Below are positions 46,854-56,913 of a DNA stretch of 64,000 nt, in pieces. The notes under the pieces were generated by a model. The model was not told the DNA's origin. It was given only the letters and a program-made list of their open reading frames with translations, and ran no database searches. How positions within the stretch are numbered: position 1 is the first letter of the stretch; each line of letters begins with the position of its first letter. The stretch covers positions 1 through 64,000 of the forward strand of contig JAYKXP010000105.1 of the NCBI GenBank assembly GCA_037176845.1, in the 5' to 3' direction. The stretch comes from Paramarasmius palmivorus (lineage: Eukaryota > Basidiomycota > Agaricomycetes > Agaricales > Marasmiaceae). A program made the translations under genes and the position numbers.

Positions 46854-47211
46854 ACATTACTCGCTACTTTTGAAAGGACAATCGAGCGAGACAGATGCTG
46901 GCAGGTACTAGGGTATTGACGAAAAGACTATAGCTTATCATGGCAGATTTATACGTTTGTATCGCTAGCTTTATATAGGTATGTATCGGAGCACGGAACC
47001 ACATTGTATTTATATACGCATTTGAGTTATCCATCCCGTATTACACGGATCCCTGTGCAGTCACAGTGTGATAGGAATTTAGCACGCCATCGCAGATACA
47101 CAATCCTTGGGTTAGCACTTGCTCATTTTGCCTCGTTCACGCGAAATTTGTATGGAAACTAGTTCAAGATGTCTGCAATATTAGTATCATTTAGCTACAT
47201 ATACGCAAGTA
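46854..47211. other. Intergenic between convergent genes
   Basis: 3' regions of the zinc-finger-like gene and WD40 copy 1. The motif GATAGGAATTTAGCA near 47090 recurs near 49571 and marks the start of the tandem duplication unit. Confidence 0.5.
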
Positions 47212-48737
47212 TTACAACCTCCAAATGCGAATCGTACGATCAAAACAGGATGTAAAAAGCCTCGCACCATCACGAGAAACAGAGAATGGACCATGTCCAT
47301 GAGCGCCCTTTGTCTCAACGCCATGCTCATACAGACCCTTCTGATTAGTTATATCATTATACGTGAGCACACGGCCATCTGCGAGCTTGAAAACAAGTAG
47401 TCCATGGTAAGTATACAATACTTGAATGACTCCAACGAAAGATCCATTCTGAGTTTGCCAATGTTGTACACAATCACCTTTAGCCAGATCGAATACCCGT
47501 AACGTGCCTGGTGAAGCTCCAGCAGCAAGCTTCTGGCTATCAGGTGAAAAGGCTAGACTCCGAATCGATTGAGTGTATTCTCCCAACGTGTATACAAGAT
47601 CTCCGCTCTCTACGTCCCACACTTTAACATGACAATCGCTGCCTCCTGCAGCGATGAGTTTTCCGTCAGGAGAAAATGCTCCTGCCCATGATTGTCCTTG
47701 TGCACCGACAAATGTACGAATATGTTCGCCTGTCTCTGCGCTCCAGAGGCGAACAGTCTGGTCATATGAAGACGTTCCAATAAGGGTATCGTCGGGGCTG
47801 CTACCGACCCATGTGATATTATCGGTATGTCCAAGAAGATTAAACCGTATGCCGCCTGATTGTACGTCCATCACGGAAATTGTTCTATGTCCTGAATCTC
47901 CAGTGGACGAAACGAACATGTACGAGCCGTCATGGCTGAATGCCACAAAACCTCGAGTTGGAATACTGGTATAGGCTCGATTATCTGTGATGTCGAGCTT
48001 GTCCTGCACTTCCAGGAGTATTTGCTTGATGCGTCTCTCGAGAACACCAACAACGGTAGGAGTATCAGACCACTCCATAGCACTGATGATAGCCTGTGAT
48101 CCTTTCTTCGCTGCGGCTTCGATTGAATCAGGGAATGAACGAGGTCGAGTTCGTTCCTTTTCTAAATCCCATATCCGAGATCTGTGGCTGACTCTGCCTC
48201 GACCAACCATACAAACTGAGGAAACGACGAGGATATTGTTGTTCCCAGGCTGGAAACACATTGATTCGGCGCTTCCAAGGTGAGCGCAAGGAATAGTTTG
48301 ATTGATGGTGGCACCGGGAACGTCATATATAATGATATCTCTGTCCACTCCAACAGCCAAAAGGGCACCGTCATGGCTAACTGCCATTGAAGGAGAACGG
48401 ACTAGGGTATTAATAGAAAGGCGCTCTTCTGGGGGGTCGTCGTCAAAGGGAGGTTGGATGTGGATGTCTTCGGAGCCCCATTGTTTCGGATGCCCGGGAA
48501 AGTATGTAGCTGGTTCTTCGCCGAACTTGAAGTCGTGGTTGAGCTTGAACTCCCAGTTGGCATAGAACTCGGCAGCCGAGATTCCGGTTTTCGTCTTGCT
48601 TGTTGACCTGGAGAAAGGATGAATAAGCAGAAGGAAACTGAAGCTAGGATTTGTGAACGTACATGATGTGGAACAACAGGTATTCCTCGCCGCACTGTCT
48701 CCAAAACTCTATTATATGGAGGACGGGAGTGACTCAA
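47212..48737 (-). CDS. WD40-repeat protein, copy 1
   Basis: Read on the minus strand, an exon ending EFWRQCGEEYLLFHIM joins over an intron (about 48609-48662) to STSKTKTGISAAEFYANWEF, FGEEPATYFPGHPKQWGSED, and then the repeat region MAVSHDGALLAVGVDRDIII. Later blades carry typical WD signatures: SRIWDLEKER, LLGHTDNITWVGSSPDDTLI, SYDQTVRLWSAETGEHIRTF, FSPDGKLIAAGGSDCHVKVW, AFSPDSQKLAAG and FDRTIRIWRL at the end, so about seven blades. The true start lies further upstream (perhaps to 49218), in exons I could not join. It is probably a protein-interaction scaffold; the partner is unknown. The frame is intact over the whole propeller. Confidence 0.75.
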
Positions 48738-49735
48738 TTGAGCTACGTGACCTATGAGAAGGAGATTCGTATCAGACGCTTGACTCGAATGACGCGAGTA
48801 ATGGACTCACGGAACTGCTAGCGATATATTGTCTGGTTCTGAAGAAAGTAAAGATAAAGACAGCATATTAGTTCTAGTTGATTGAAATGTTGTTGAACTC
48901 TGACTCACGTTCATCGCGGGATGTATATGTTAAAGCAAGCTTGTCCTTTTTTGTGCCTTCAGCTGAGAACGAGTGGGTCGGCCTGTGATCATCATGATGG
49001 CTTGGTTCATGGACTCCGTATCTCATCGACATGATACATCCGACATGGCTGCGTTCAATACCGCAAAAGTTACACTCGAATTCACCAAGATATTGGGATT
49101 GTATGTTCCCAGCGGGCTTGGAGTCCAAGATTGCTGAGCTTGGAAAGGCATCCCGAGCTTCGATGTGGTGACCTTTTTCATAGGAGTTAGTAATACATCC
49201 AGCATTGAACGAAATCATAGGCCAAGCCTATCATTCACTCACCGTTTTGACTTGGGCGGTGATCCTAATCAAATTTTGATATTGGTTTGTGAGAACGTTA
49301 TGCACATGCCTTGAATGTGAGGAACTTTCTACCTCGTAAGTCCATAGGTGAAAAGAAGGATGTAGACGCGGACGAAGGAACGCAGAACTTGTGGCTGTGC
49401 TTGGGCTGTGGACCGTCTACCCGGGCCTTTCACGGACCGGTGCTTTCCGTGGTGTTTCAGTGATTGGCCGAAAGCCCGGCAAAAAACTTTGGCGGCAGTA
49501 CAATGCCAGAAAGTCCATTCAATAGATCTTTCGTACGGTGAGAGGTAACCAAGGCTCTCGAGTGCCGTGATGATAGGAATTTAGCATGCTATCCGAGTCG
49601 TAGAAACACGAATCTTGGGTCTCACTCTCGAACGCCGCTTGAATTTATGTCAACTACCTCAAGAACAGTACCAGCGGGAGGATGATTCGAGCGCTGCTGG
49701 AATATTGGCATCATTTTACTACATATACGCAAGCT

Positions 49736-51250
49736 TTACAGCATCCAAATGCGAATCGTACCATCGAAACAGGACGTAAAAAGCCTCGCACCATCACGAG
49801 AAACAGAGATTGGACCATGTCCAAGAGTGCCCTTTGTCTCAACACCATGCTCATACAGACCCTTCTGATTCGTTATATCATTATATGTGAGCACACGGCC
49901 GTCCGTGAGCTTGAAGACAAGCCGTCCCTGGCAAGTATATAAGACACTAGTGACTTCGATGAAGTTGCTGAAGAGGCTTTCATCGAACTGGGTTTCCCAA
50001 TGCTGCAAACAAATGCCCGTAGACACGTCGAATACCCGTAGGCCTCCGGAAATCCCAACAGCAAGCTTCTGATTATCGGGAGAAAAAGTAAGGCTCCGAG
50101 TGCGATCCATGTATTCCTGGCCTCTAAAAGCGTGTAGAAGCTCTCCGCTCTCCACGGCCCACACTTTAACATGATGATCGCTACCTGTTGTAGCAATGAG
50201 TTTTCCATCAGGGGAAAATTGTCCTAGTGTGCCGACGAATGTACGAATATGCTCGCCTGTTTCTGCGCTCCTAAGGCGAACGGTCTGGTCGTATGAAGAC
50301 GTTCCAATAAGGGTATCGTCGGGGCTGCTACCAACCCATGTGATACTTTCTGTATGTCCAAGAAGATTAAACCGTACACCGCCTGATTTCACGTCCATCA
50401 CGGCTATCGTGCTACGCTCCGAATCTGGATCAAAGAATGACACGAACATGTACGACCCGTCATGGCTAAATGTATCCACAGAGCCTATCAGTGTGCCAGA
50501 GTAGGCTCTACCTTCTTCGATGTCGAGGTTTTCCTGCACCTCCAGAATTATTCGCTTGATGTGTTTCTCGAGCTCATCAGAGACGTTGAGAGTCCCGGAC
50601 CACTTCATAGCGTTGATTATGGCCTCCGTTCCACTCTTCACCGCTGTTTCGATCGAATCAGGAAGTGGACGAGGCCGAGTTCGCTCCTTCTCCAAGTCCC
50701 ATATCCGGAATCTGTGGTTGAGCATGTTTCGGCCCCTCAACGAGGTTGACGAGACGACGAGGATGTTGTTGTTCCTAGGTTGGAAACACATCGATTCGGC
50801 GCTCCCAAGGTGCGCGTAAGGAATAGTTTGACGGACGATGGCACCGGGAACGTCATATATGATGATATCTCTGTCCACTCCAACAGCCAAAAGAGTACCG
50901 TCATGGCTAACTGCCATTGAAGGAGAACGGACCAGATTATGAATTGGAGGACGCTCTGGTGGGGGTTCGTCGTCAAAGGGAGGCTGGATGTGTATGTCTT
51001 CGGAGCCCCATTGCTTCGGGTGTCCGGGAAAGTATGTAGCTGGTTCTTCGCCGATCTTGAAATCGTGGCTGAGCTTGAACTTCCAGTTGGCATAAAACTC
51101 GGCAGCTGAGATTCCGGTTCTCGTCTTGCTTGTTGACCTGGAGAAAGGATAAGTAAACAGAAGGAAACTGAAGGTAGAATTGTAAACGTACATGATGTGG
51201 AGTGAGAGGTATTCCTCGCCGCAGCGTCTCCAAAATTCTATTATATGGAG
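49736..51250 (-). CDS. WD40-repeat protein, copy 2
   Basis: This gene is closely similar to copy 1 over its whole length: EFWRRCGEEYLSLHIM, STSKTRTGISAAEFYANWKF, GEEPATYFPGHPKQWGSEDI, MAVSHDGTLLAVGVDRDIII, LLGHTESITWVGSSPDDTLI, SYDQTVRLRSAETGEHIRTF and a final FDGTIRIWML. Small differences include W to R in one WD motif (VRLRSAE) and a shortened blade at GTLGQFSPDGKLIATTGSDH. Flanks are duplicated too, so the unit of about 2.5 kb arose by tandem duplication. Its far upstream region is interrupted by the nested mobile elements at 51909-56027. The start is unresolved. Confidence 0.75.
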   Translation of the reverse strand, partial: LHIIEFWRRCGEEYLSLHIMYVYNSTFSFLLFTYPFSRSTSKTRTGISAAEFYANWKFKLSHDFKIGEEPATYFPGHPKQWGSEDIHIQPPFDDEPPPERPPIHNLVRSPSMAVSHDGTLLAVGVDRDIIIYDVPGAIVRQTIPYAHLGSAESMCFQPRNNNILVVSSTSLRGRNMLNHRFRIWDLEKERTRPRPLPDSIETAVKSGTEAIINAMKWSGTLNVSDELEKHIKRIILEVQENLDIEEGRAYSGTLIGSVDTFSHDGSYMFVSFFDPDSERSTIAVMDVKSGGVRFNLLGHTESITWVGSSPDDTLIGTSSYDQTVRLRSAETGEHIRTFVGTLGQFSPDGKLIATTGSDHHVKVWAVESGELLHAFRGQEYMDRTRSLTFSPDNQKLAVGISGGLRVFDVSTGICLQHWETQFDESLFSNFIEVTSVLYTCQGRLVFKLTDGRVLTYNDITNQKGLYEHGVETKGTLGHGPISVSRDGARLFTSCFDGTIRIWML

Positions 51251-53046
51251 TACGGGAGTGACTCAATTGAACTACGTGACCTATGAGAAGGAGATTCGTA
51301 TCAGATGTTTGACTCGAATGATGTGAGTAATGTAGTCACAGAACTGCTGGCGATACATTATCTGATTCTGAAGAAAGTAAGGGCAAAAACAGTATACTAG
51401 TCAGGTTCCAGTCGATTACAATGTTGAGTTGAACTCCGACTGACGTTCCTCGCGGGATGTATATTTCCAAGTCTGAGTTATGGCAAGCTTGTCCTTTTTC
51501 GTTCCTTCAGCTATAGCTGGACCTGTGATGGATCGGTTCATAAACGTACCTGAAGCTCTGCCGTCCAAGGCTGCATTTAATGGCGCATAAGTTACACCTG
51601 AATCCACCAAGCTATTTTGGATTACATGTTATCAGCGGGCTTGGAGTCTAAGATCGCTGAGCTCGGAAAGGCTTCGATATGGTACCTTTCCACAAGTCAG
51701 CAATACCAAAGCAATACATTCAACGAAATAGGCTAAACCTATCGTTCACTCACCATTCAATTTATGTGGTGATCCTCATCAGATCGTGATATTAGTTTGT
51801 GCCCAAGATTTCGTGCACATGCCTGAAATGCTAGGAACTTTCTACCTCGTTAGTACATAGGTGAAAAAAGGATGCAGAAGGATGCAGATGCGTCAACGTC
51901 AGACGGAAGGCTCTGTTTCGGGGGGCGTTCAACCGAGCTTTCCGAAATATCAACAGGGTATGGGGTGGTCGTGGGAACACTCGGCCGGAGCTGTGCGGCA
52001 TTGAGCTGGCATGATACGCGCGTCGCTTGACGACAACGCTGTACACTACGCTACTGTAATCTATTCTACTCTATTTTTCTTCATCTTCCTGGCCCGATCG
52101 ATGTCCTCCTGAGTGATAGTCAAAGACCTTCTCTTCCGAAGGAGTTCACTCTCCGCCTCTCCAGCTTCACCCTTAGCATTGGCCTCCAATACACCTTCAA
52201 TCATCACAATATCATCACTTCCTGGAAACCCATGATCATCCCTGAAAGACTCCGTGTCCTCCTCAGCAACCTTCATGGCATCTCCTTCAGCTTTAGAGAT
52301 GAAGATTTCAACAAGTAGTCGTGGGGGTATAAGGATTTGGTTGGAATTGTCGGCAGGCGCGTGAACAGCCAGTAAGTGTTGAATTGCATTGGCGCTCGGT
52401 CAATTGACGGTGGGTAAGATAGACGTATGCAGTGTGCTCCTTTGCGCCATGTACTGCACGCTCCTGTATTTCGCGGTAACGAGGAAGGTGCTGAATCCCT
52501 AAACAGGATGCACAGACGGAGGCCCGCCAGCTTGGGTCCCAGCGCGTTCCGGTACACTTTGAGGAACGCAGAACAAGCCTATTTGTTTTTCCATCAATAC
52601 CAACGGGCTCCCACTGAAAATCATCCAGCTCATGTAGAGCTACAGGATAATCTTTGAAGACGGAACCCATCCATTCCACCTCAATTCCAGAGCAAAGTTG
52701 TTCCGACTCGGAGTCTGTGAGATGTGATCTCTGGAATAGTGAGGTGAGTGAGGATGTACTTGATACACGGGATGATTGCAACAATGGTGATTGTGAAGCG
52801 GAAGATAGTGATGGTGACGTTGTGGAAGATGAGGTCGAAATGAATGTTGGTGAAAACCATGGTTGACACCGCCGGCAAATGTTTGACCGCCAGGAGTCCT
52901 GGCGGTGCTGGGTCGGCCACTTCCTACCTACACATGTTAGGTAGATAACAGATAACGTAGACAAGATATGTATTAGTACACGTGTAGGTAGATAAGATTC
53001 AATTAATACAATGATTTCATGTTATCAAAAATTATACAACAACTCA

Positions 53047-53856
53047 TCATCCGTCAACTTCCATCCGAATGGCAAGTACTACCAGCTGAACAATATTCTC
53101 CCAATCCTCCATAGATGTCAATTGGAACACTTCCTGATGAACAACATTACACATCGGGCAGTGTTTGAGCGCGGGAACGAATCCCATTGTGAGCAACTTC
53201 AGATGAACCAGACGCTCTGGTGAAAGTATTAGTATGGAATATTGAGTTCAAGAGAAGGATGAAACATACCTATACGACAACAGTGCTGAACAGAAATGCC
53301 GTTGTACCATTCTTGCTCTATCTTCCAGCAGAAACCTCTCCATTCCCCCTCCCAGTGTTCACAGTTGCATGTATGGCTGACTTTGAACAGATATCGATCG
53401 GTTCTGTCATCGATCCGAAAACAGTAAATGTAGCCGGCCTCCTCAGAAGGGGAGGGGTGAGATACTTGTAAACAAAGGATAATCGGAGACTGTTAAAATC
53501 AACCTGTGCTTTTCATCAATAATTTTTTGGCGGAAAAGCTGTTTGAAACGTACATATGTTATCCTCATCTCTGATTCCAAAGGTGCAGCTATAGGCTTGA
53601 CTCGTTTGCGCTTGAGCCTGCCATGTTCTCTGGTTGAAGCACTGCCTGGATTCCCAATGTAGGAAGCATCATCATGTACTCTTTTTCGTGGATTTGCACA
53701 GGAACGAGTACTTTGCGAGGATTGTGAAGCGGAGGACATGGTTGCAGGAAGTGGCAGAGTCTGAAACTGAAGTCGGGCAGAGTAGCGCTTGGACCCACCG
53801 CGCCTCGACATGCTCTGTTCAGCCAAACAAGGCTGTGGTTGGCCGTGGATATCCAT
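53047..53856 (-). pseudogene. GIY-YIG (T5orf172-type) nuclease-like gene
   Basis: The N-terminal exon from the ATG at 53856 is basic and serine-rich (SRRGGSKRYSARLQ, REHGRLKRKRVKP) and ends RFKQLFRQKIIDEKH. Then EAGYIYCFRIDDRTDRYLFK with VSHT gives the GIY-YIG core (GYIY, then KVxxT). After a clean intron (branch CTAAT, acceptor CACCAG, about 53226-53274) come CCRIERLVHLKLLTMGFV, HCPMCNVVHQEVFQLTSMED and the stop at 53047. The R-x-E-x-LVH-x-L helix and the C-x2-C...H-x-E-x-F ending are typical of T5orf172/Mug113-type GIY-YIG proteins of fungi. I could not join the first two exons in frame (about 53450-53510), so this copy may be broken. It is probably the enzyme of the inner element. Confidence 0.65.
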
Positions 53857-54251
53857 TTCCGACTCATTTTATTCCTTTCTGGACCTTTAAAAGGCTCAAC
53901 TATTCCGGAGCAGTAAAAAAACACCCATCCTCACTGCACCATGTCCATATGGGAACCGTTTTCGCGTCACAGTTTATGGGGAGAGACATTGTGCATCGGT
54001 TGGTGCAATCATCAATGGTTGTCCACCTGTAAGTGTAATGAGATTACTGCTTCTCACCAAACCTATAACTTTTTTTCGATTGACATGGGTTGAATCTCTC
54101 TCCAGAGGATATCCAAGTACAGTTGAATAGAAGGAGACCTGGTCAAAGCAATCTCACTACTCCCGTGTGTCTCCTTGATCTAGAGATCTCAACTTGTAGT
54201 GACCTATCAGATTTTCCGTAGAGAAATGAAAAAGATCAGGTCCACTTGCAG

Positions 54252-54551
54252 TCCGGTATTGAACACAGAGTCACCCTCAGAACACCTATTGGTCTCCTCG
54301 TTAAAAATGAGGATCAGCGCCCTCACGACTACAGTGAAACAGACTTGTATCCACGGCCGAGTCATGCCAACTACATCTACTTGGAAAAGTACGGCATCAA
54401 AGCTAGTAACTGGAACGCAGTACTGAGGAGGAGGGCGAGAGCCTGCAGAACTATGTTTGATGTGGAACGGCTTGCCCCTCCATGGAGAAGATATAACGAA
54501 ACAACAAGGAACATGCATATTTTTGATAGGTTCGCAATTGTTTTTTTTTAA
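54252..54551 (+). other. Possible exon of unknown protein
   Basis: Following TTGCAG, an open frame reads HRVTLRTPIGLLVKNEDQ, YIYLEKYGIKASNWNAVLRR, ACRTMFDVERLAPPWRRYNE and MHIFDRF to a stop at 54551. It has the residue mix of a real globular protein, but I do not recognise it. It lies within the inner element. Status uncertain. Confidence 0.3.
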
Positions 54552-54596
54552 CATCTATAAGCGTCTGATCAGTTCATAGACCAATGCCAGCGCCAA

Positions 54597-54860
54597 TCAG
54601 TTACCTTCAAGTATCTGACGCTGGGTATCCTCATCCACTTTCTCCCGCTGTTTGCTTTTGTCCGACTCCTGTTTCTCCCCGCTACCACTGATTGGGTTCT
54701 GTTTCTCCCATTTCGCCCTGATTCCTGATTCGCAATCCCGTTTTTGGTGCTCATGTCGCGTCCGTGGAGAGGCCCATTTACCTTGGCATAATTCTCCACC
54801 TCTACTGTAGGTTTGAGTGATCCAGCAACTACAGCTGCACACTACCTTGCCAGGCTTCAT
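54597..54860 (-). CDS. Short cysteine-rich transposon-type frame
   Basis: The ATG at 54860 gives MKPGKVVCSCSCWITQTY, then GGELCQGKWASPRTRHEHQK and a charged, glutamine/lysine-rich tail. The C-x-C...G...S-x-R-T-R-x-x-H-x-x-x-D arrangement resembles the N-terminal motif that precedes transposases of several Agaricomycete DNA transposons. It stops after 87 codons, so it is either a fragment or the first exon of a decayed gene of the inner element. Confidence 0.4.
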   Translation of the reverse strand: MKPGKVVCSCSCWITQTYSRGGELCQGKWASPRTRHEHQKRDCESGIRAKWEKQNPISGSGEKQESDKSKQREKVDEDTQRQILEGN

Positions 54861-56027
54861 AGTGTTATCGAAAGAAGGGGCGGTTATTAGTCGTCTTGAT
54901 TACAGTAGATACGACTTGCCTTTTTAATCTAACATCATTGATTAATTACTATCTTAGTAACACGATGATTATCTATTGATAAGAACAGCATGTGGTGGGT
55001 GACACAGCACCGCCAGGAGTCCTGGCGGTCAAACATTTGCCGCCGGTGTGACCAAGCATTTTTGTGGTCTTTTCACATCCTTTAGATTTGCGGTGGGTCC
55101 AATATGATCGAGGGTGGCCTTTGGGTCCCAGCCCAATGAATTCCTTGCAGGACTCGCAAAAAACACCCCAGATTTTCCGTTCATTGTTGTACTCGGGAGT
55201 AAGAAGCTTGCCGTCACCACCGGTAATTGGTGTAGGAGTGGGATCGTGAATAGATGTCGACGATGAAGAGTCTGATAGAGGTGACATTGTGGTATCGATG
55301 AACAACGATGATTCGCATTTTTCTACATACTACACTAGTACTACCAGAGCGAAATCAGAATGGACAAGCCGTTCTGATAGGCGATTGATGCCTTTGGCCT
55401 GCCGCTCAAATTTCTCACGACCACCCCATACCCTGTTGATATTTCGGAAAGCTCGGTTGAACGCCCCCTGCTCTGTTTGATAGCGAAATCCGATTCCGGA
55501 TTTTGTGGCTGTACCTACCATAGATAGTAATCGACCAAACATGACCAATGACGTGGACGGAGCCCTGCGGAGCCTCAGCTCTAGATTCCGGAACATTGCC
55601 TAATTTATTTCCAATCAATTGTCGCCCGACACCTCCCGACGCCTGAGTGCAACTGCGCTCGATGTTCAACAAGACGTGCTCATCGTTCCACTTCATGCCT
55701 CCCGAGCCGTGTTGGACCCGTGCTTAGACCCTGCTGCATGATAATATGTAACTAATTTCATTGTATATGCTATTCAAGCTGCACTTTGTCCTTCTACTGA
55801 CTATTTCTGTCGGTATCAACCTAATCCAACCTTCATGAAGACACCAAGGGGCGGGAAGGGTGCACGAGAAGGCGCATTCTGGAAAGGCTTAATAAGGCAA
55901 TGCTCCGGGGTCTAGAGTCAAGACTCCGCAGGGCTCCGTCCACGTCATTGGTCATGTTTGGTCGATTACTATCTATGGTAGGTACAGCCACAAAATCCGG
56001 AATCGGATTTCGCTATCAAACAGAGCC

Positions 56028-56913
56028 GAAAGGAACGCGGAAGTGGCTATGCACCCATTACGGTTGAACGGACCGGTGCTTTCCGTAGTCTTTAAGTTGT
56101 CGGCCGAAAGCCAACTTAAAAAGCCAAAGGAGCTCAGAAAATGGCGGCGACACAGTGTATTCAACGCTAGAACAACAAAACGTTCGTATGCTGAGAGGTA
56201 GCCAAGGCCTACCAGCTATGCCGAAGACCTCTATCTCCTTCTGCCGGCTCGGAAGCAGCAGCAAGTAGTGGTAACTCTCGCCTGAGAACATGTTATTCTC
56301 AGAATTCGGAGCCGTCGCAGTATACATACTCCTGCTCAAACAAAGACGACGTATTGCCTATCACAAAGTCTCCAATGAATTGGTGTGAGTGTGTATCGAC
56401 GTCGTTGAGCCCTAAAATACGACGACTGCGGTGAGAAGAACCTGGTTCTCGGTCACCAGTCACGATTGTCCCCATGTGCACATGCTTTCAAGGCATCATT
56501 CCGTCGGGGAATCCTATGATGCTCACCTCGACGTAAGACCCTGGAATTTGGAATACTTTTGAGTTTTCATTAAAGAGAAGAGGTGATCATTCGACTTGCA
56601 GAGTCTCCGGGATGTTGGAATTCCCGCGTTTTATCACCATTATCGGTAATCCGGGCTCTAGAGTGCCTTGTGTTTGCCTGTTCGCCTCTGTCAAGGCAAG
56701 GTGAGAAAAATGACATGGCAGTTGTCGAGAACAAGACCCAGAAAGAAGAAAGTTTGACCCGAGTACTTGGTAAGAGTTGCCGTTTCGGGTAAGGAACCAA
56801 AATATTGGTAAGCCTGTCTGTTCAGAACCCTCGAGCCTTGAGCCTAAAGTCAGTCATCGCCTACAGTATTCTTCTACCCTAACCCTTTCTTGTTTCTCTT
56901 TTTTCTTTCTGCG
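56028..56913. other. Duplicated WD40 upstream region and velB promoter
   Basis: From 56028 to about 56213 the sequence resembles 49380-49560 (shared ACGGACCGGTGCTTTCCGT and GAGAGGTA-CCAAGG), so it is the displaced far upstream part of WD40 copy 2. The remainder, up to the velB start, is pyrimidine-rich near 56880-56910, typical of fungal promoters. No gene seen. Confidence 0.6.

Larger units (their letters stand above)
52866..55049. mobile_element. Inner inverted-repeat element with GIY-YIG gene
   Basis: Terminal inverted repeats of about 45 bp read ACACCGCCGGCAAATGTTTG on the left and ACACCGGCGGCAAATGTTTG on the right (reverse complement). Each contains a palindrome, ACCGCCAGGA-G-TCCTGGCGGT or close to it. 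The 2.18 kb element splits the cysteine-rich gene of the surrounding hAT element. Inside, on the minus strand, are a GIY-YIG/T5orf172-like gene (53047-53856) and a short cysteine-rich reading frame (54597-54860), plus an unassigned plus-strand frame. I could not define a target duplication. The element class is unknown to me. Confidence 0.7.
52061..55305 (-). pseudogene. Cysteine-rich gene in hAT element, interrupted
   Basis: The upstream part (55305-55050, minus) reads FCESCKEFIGLGPKGHPRSY and THRKSKGCEKTTKMLG, a zinc-finger-like start. The inner element (52866-55049) then interrupts it. The downstream part (52860-52061) reads HELDDFQWEPVGIDGKTNRL, RSSKCTG, SVCASCLGIQHLPRYREIQE, TAYVYLTHRQL and, one frame over, LLVEIFISKAEGDAMKVAEE to the stop at 52061. 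The C-x2-C, R-S-x2-C and YLTHRQL pattern is one I recall from repeated Agaricomycete proteins of unknown function. A further frame change is needed near 52390. Inactive in this copy. Confidence 0.6.
51919..55470. mobile_element. hAT-type element (middle layer of nest)
   Basis: An inverted repeat of about 54 bp starts CGGGGGGCGTTCAACCGAGC on the left and CAGGGGGCGTTCAACCGAGC on the right (reverse complement). It is flanked by perfect 8-bp direct repeats CTCTGTTT (51911-51918 and 55471-55478). An 8-bp duplication with a C-A-G-G-G end is the hallmark of hAT transposons. No hAT transposase is present. Without the inner insertion it is about 1.4 kb and carries one broken gene, so it is non-autonomous. 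It sits in the left arm of the outer MITE. Confidence 0.87.
51909..56027. mobile_element. Harbinger-like MITE (outer layer of nest)
   Basis: Terminal repeats start GGCTCTGTTTGATAGCG at both ends (reverse complement on the right). The two arms are about 133 bp each: 51909-51918 continued at 55479-55601, and 55895-56027. The flanks show a 3-bp GAA duplication (51906-51908 and 56028-56030). Without the hAT insertion the element is about 560 bp, too short to encode a transposase. The paralogous WD40 upstream region at about 49372-49392 (GACGAAGGAACGCAGAACTT) is the empty site. The TIR start and 3-bp duplication suit PIF/Harbinger-type MITEs; the superfamily is an inference. Confidence 0.8.
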
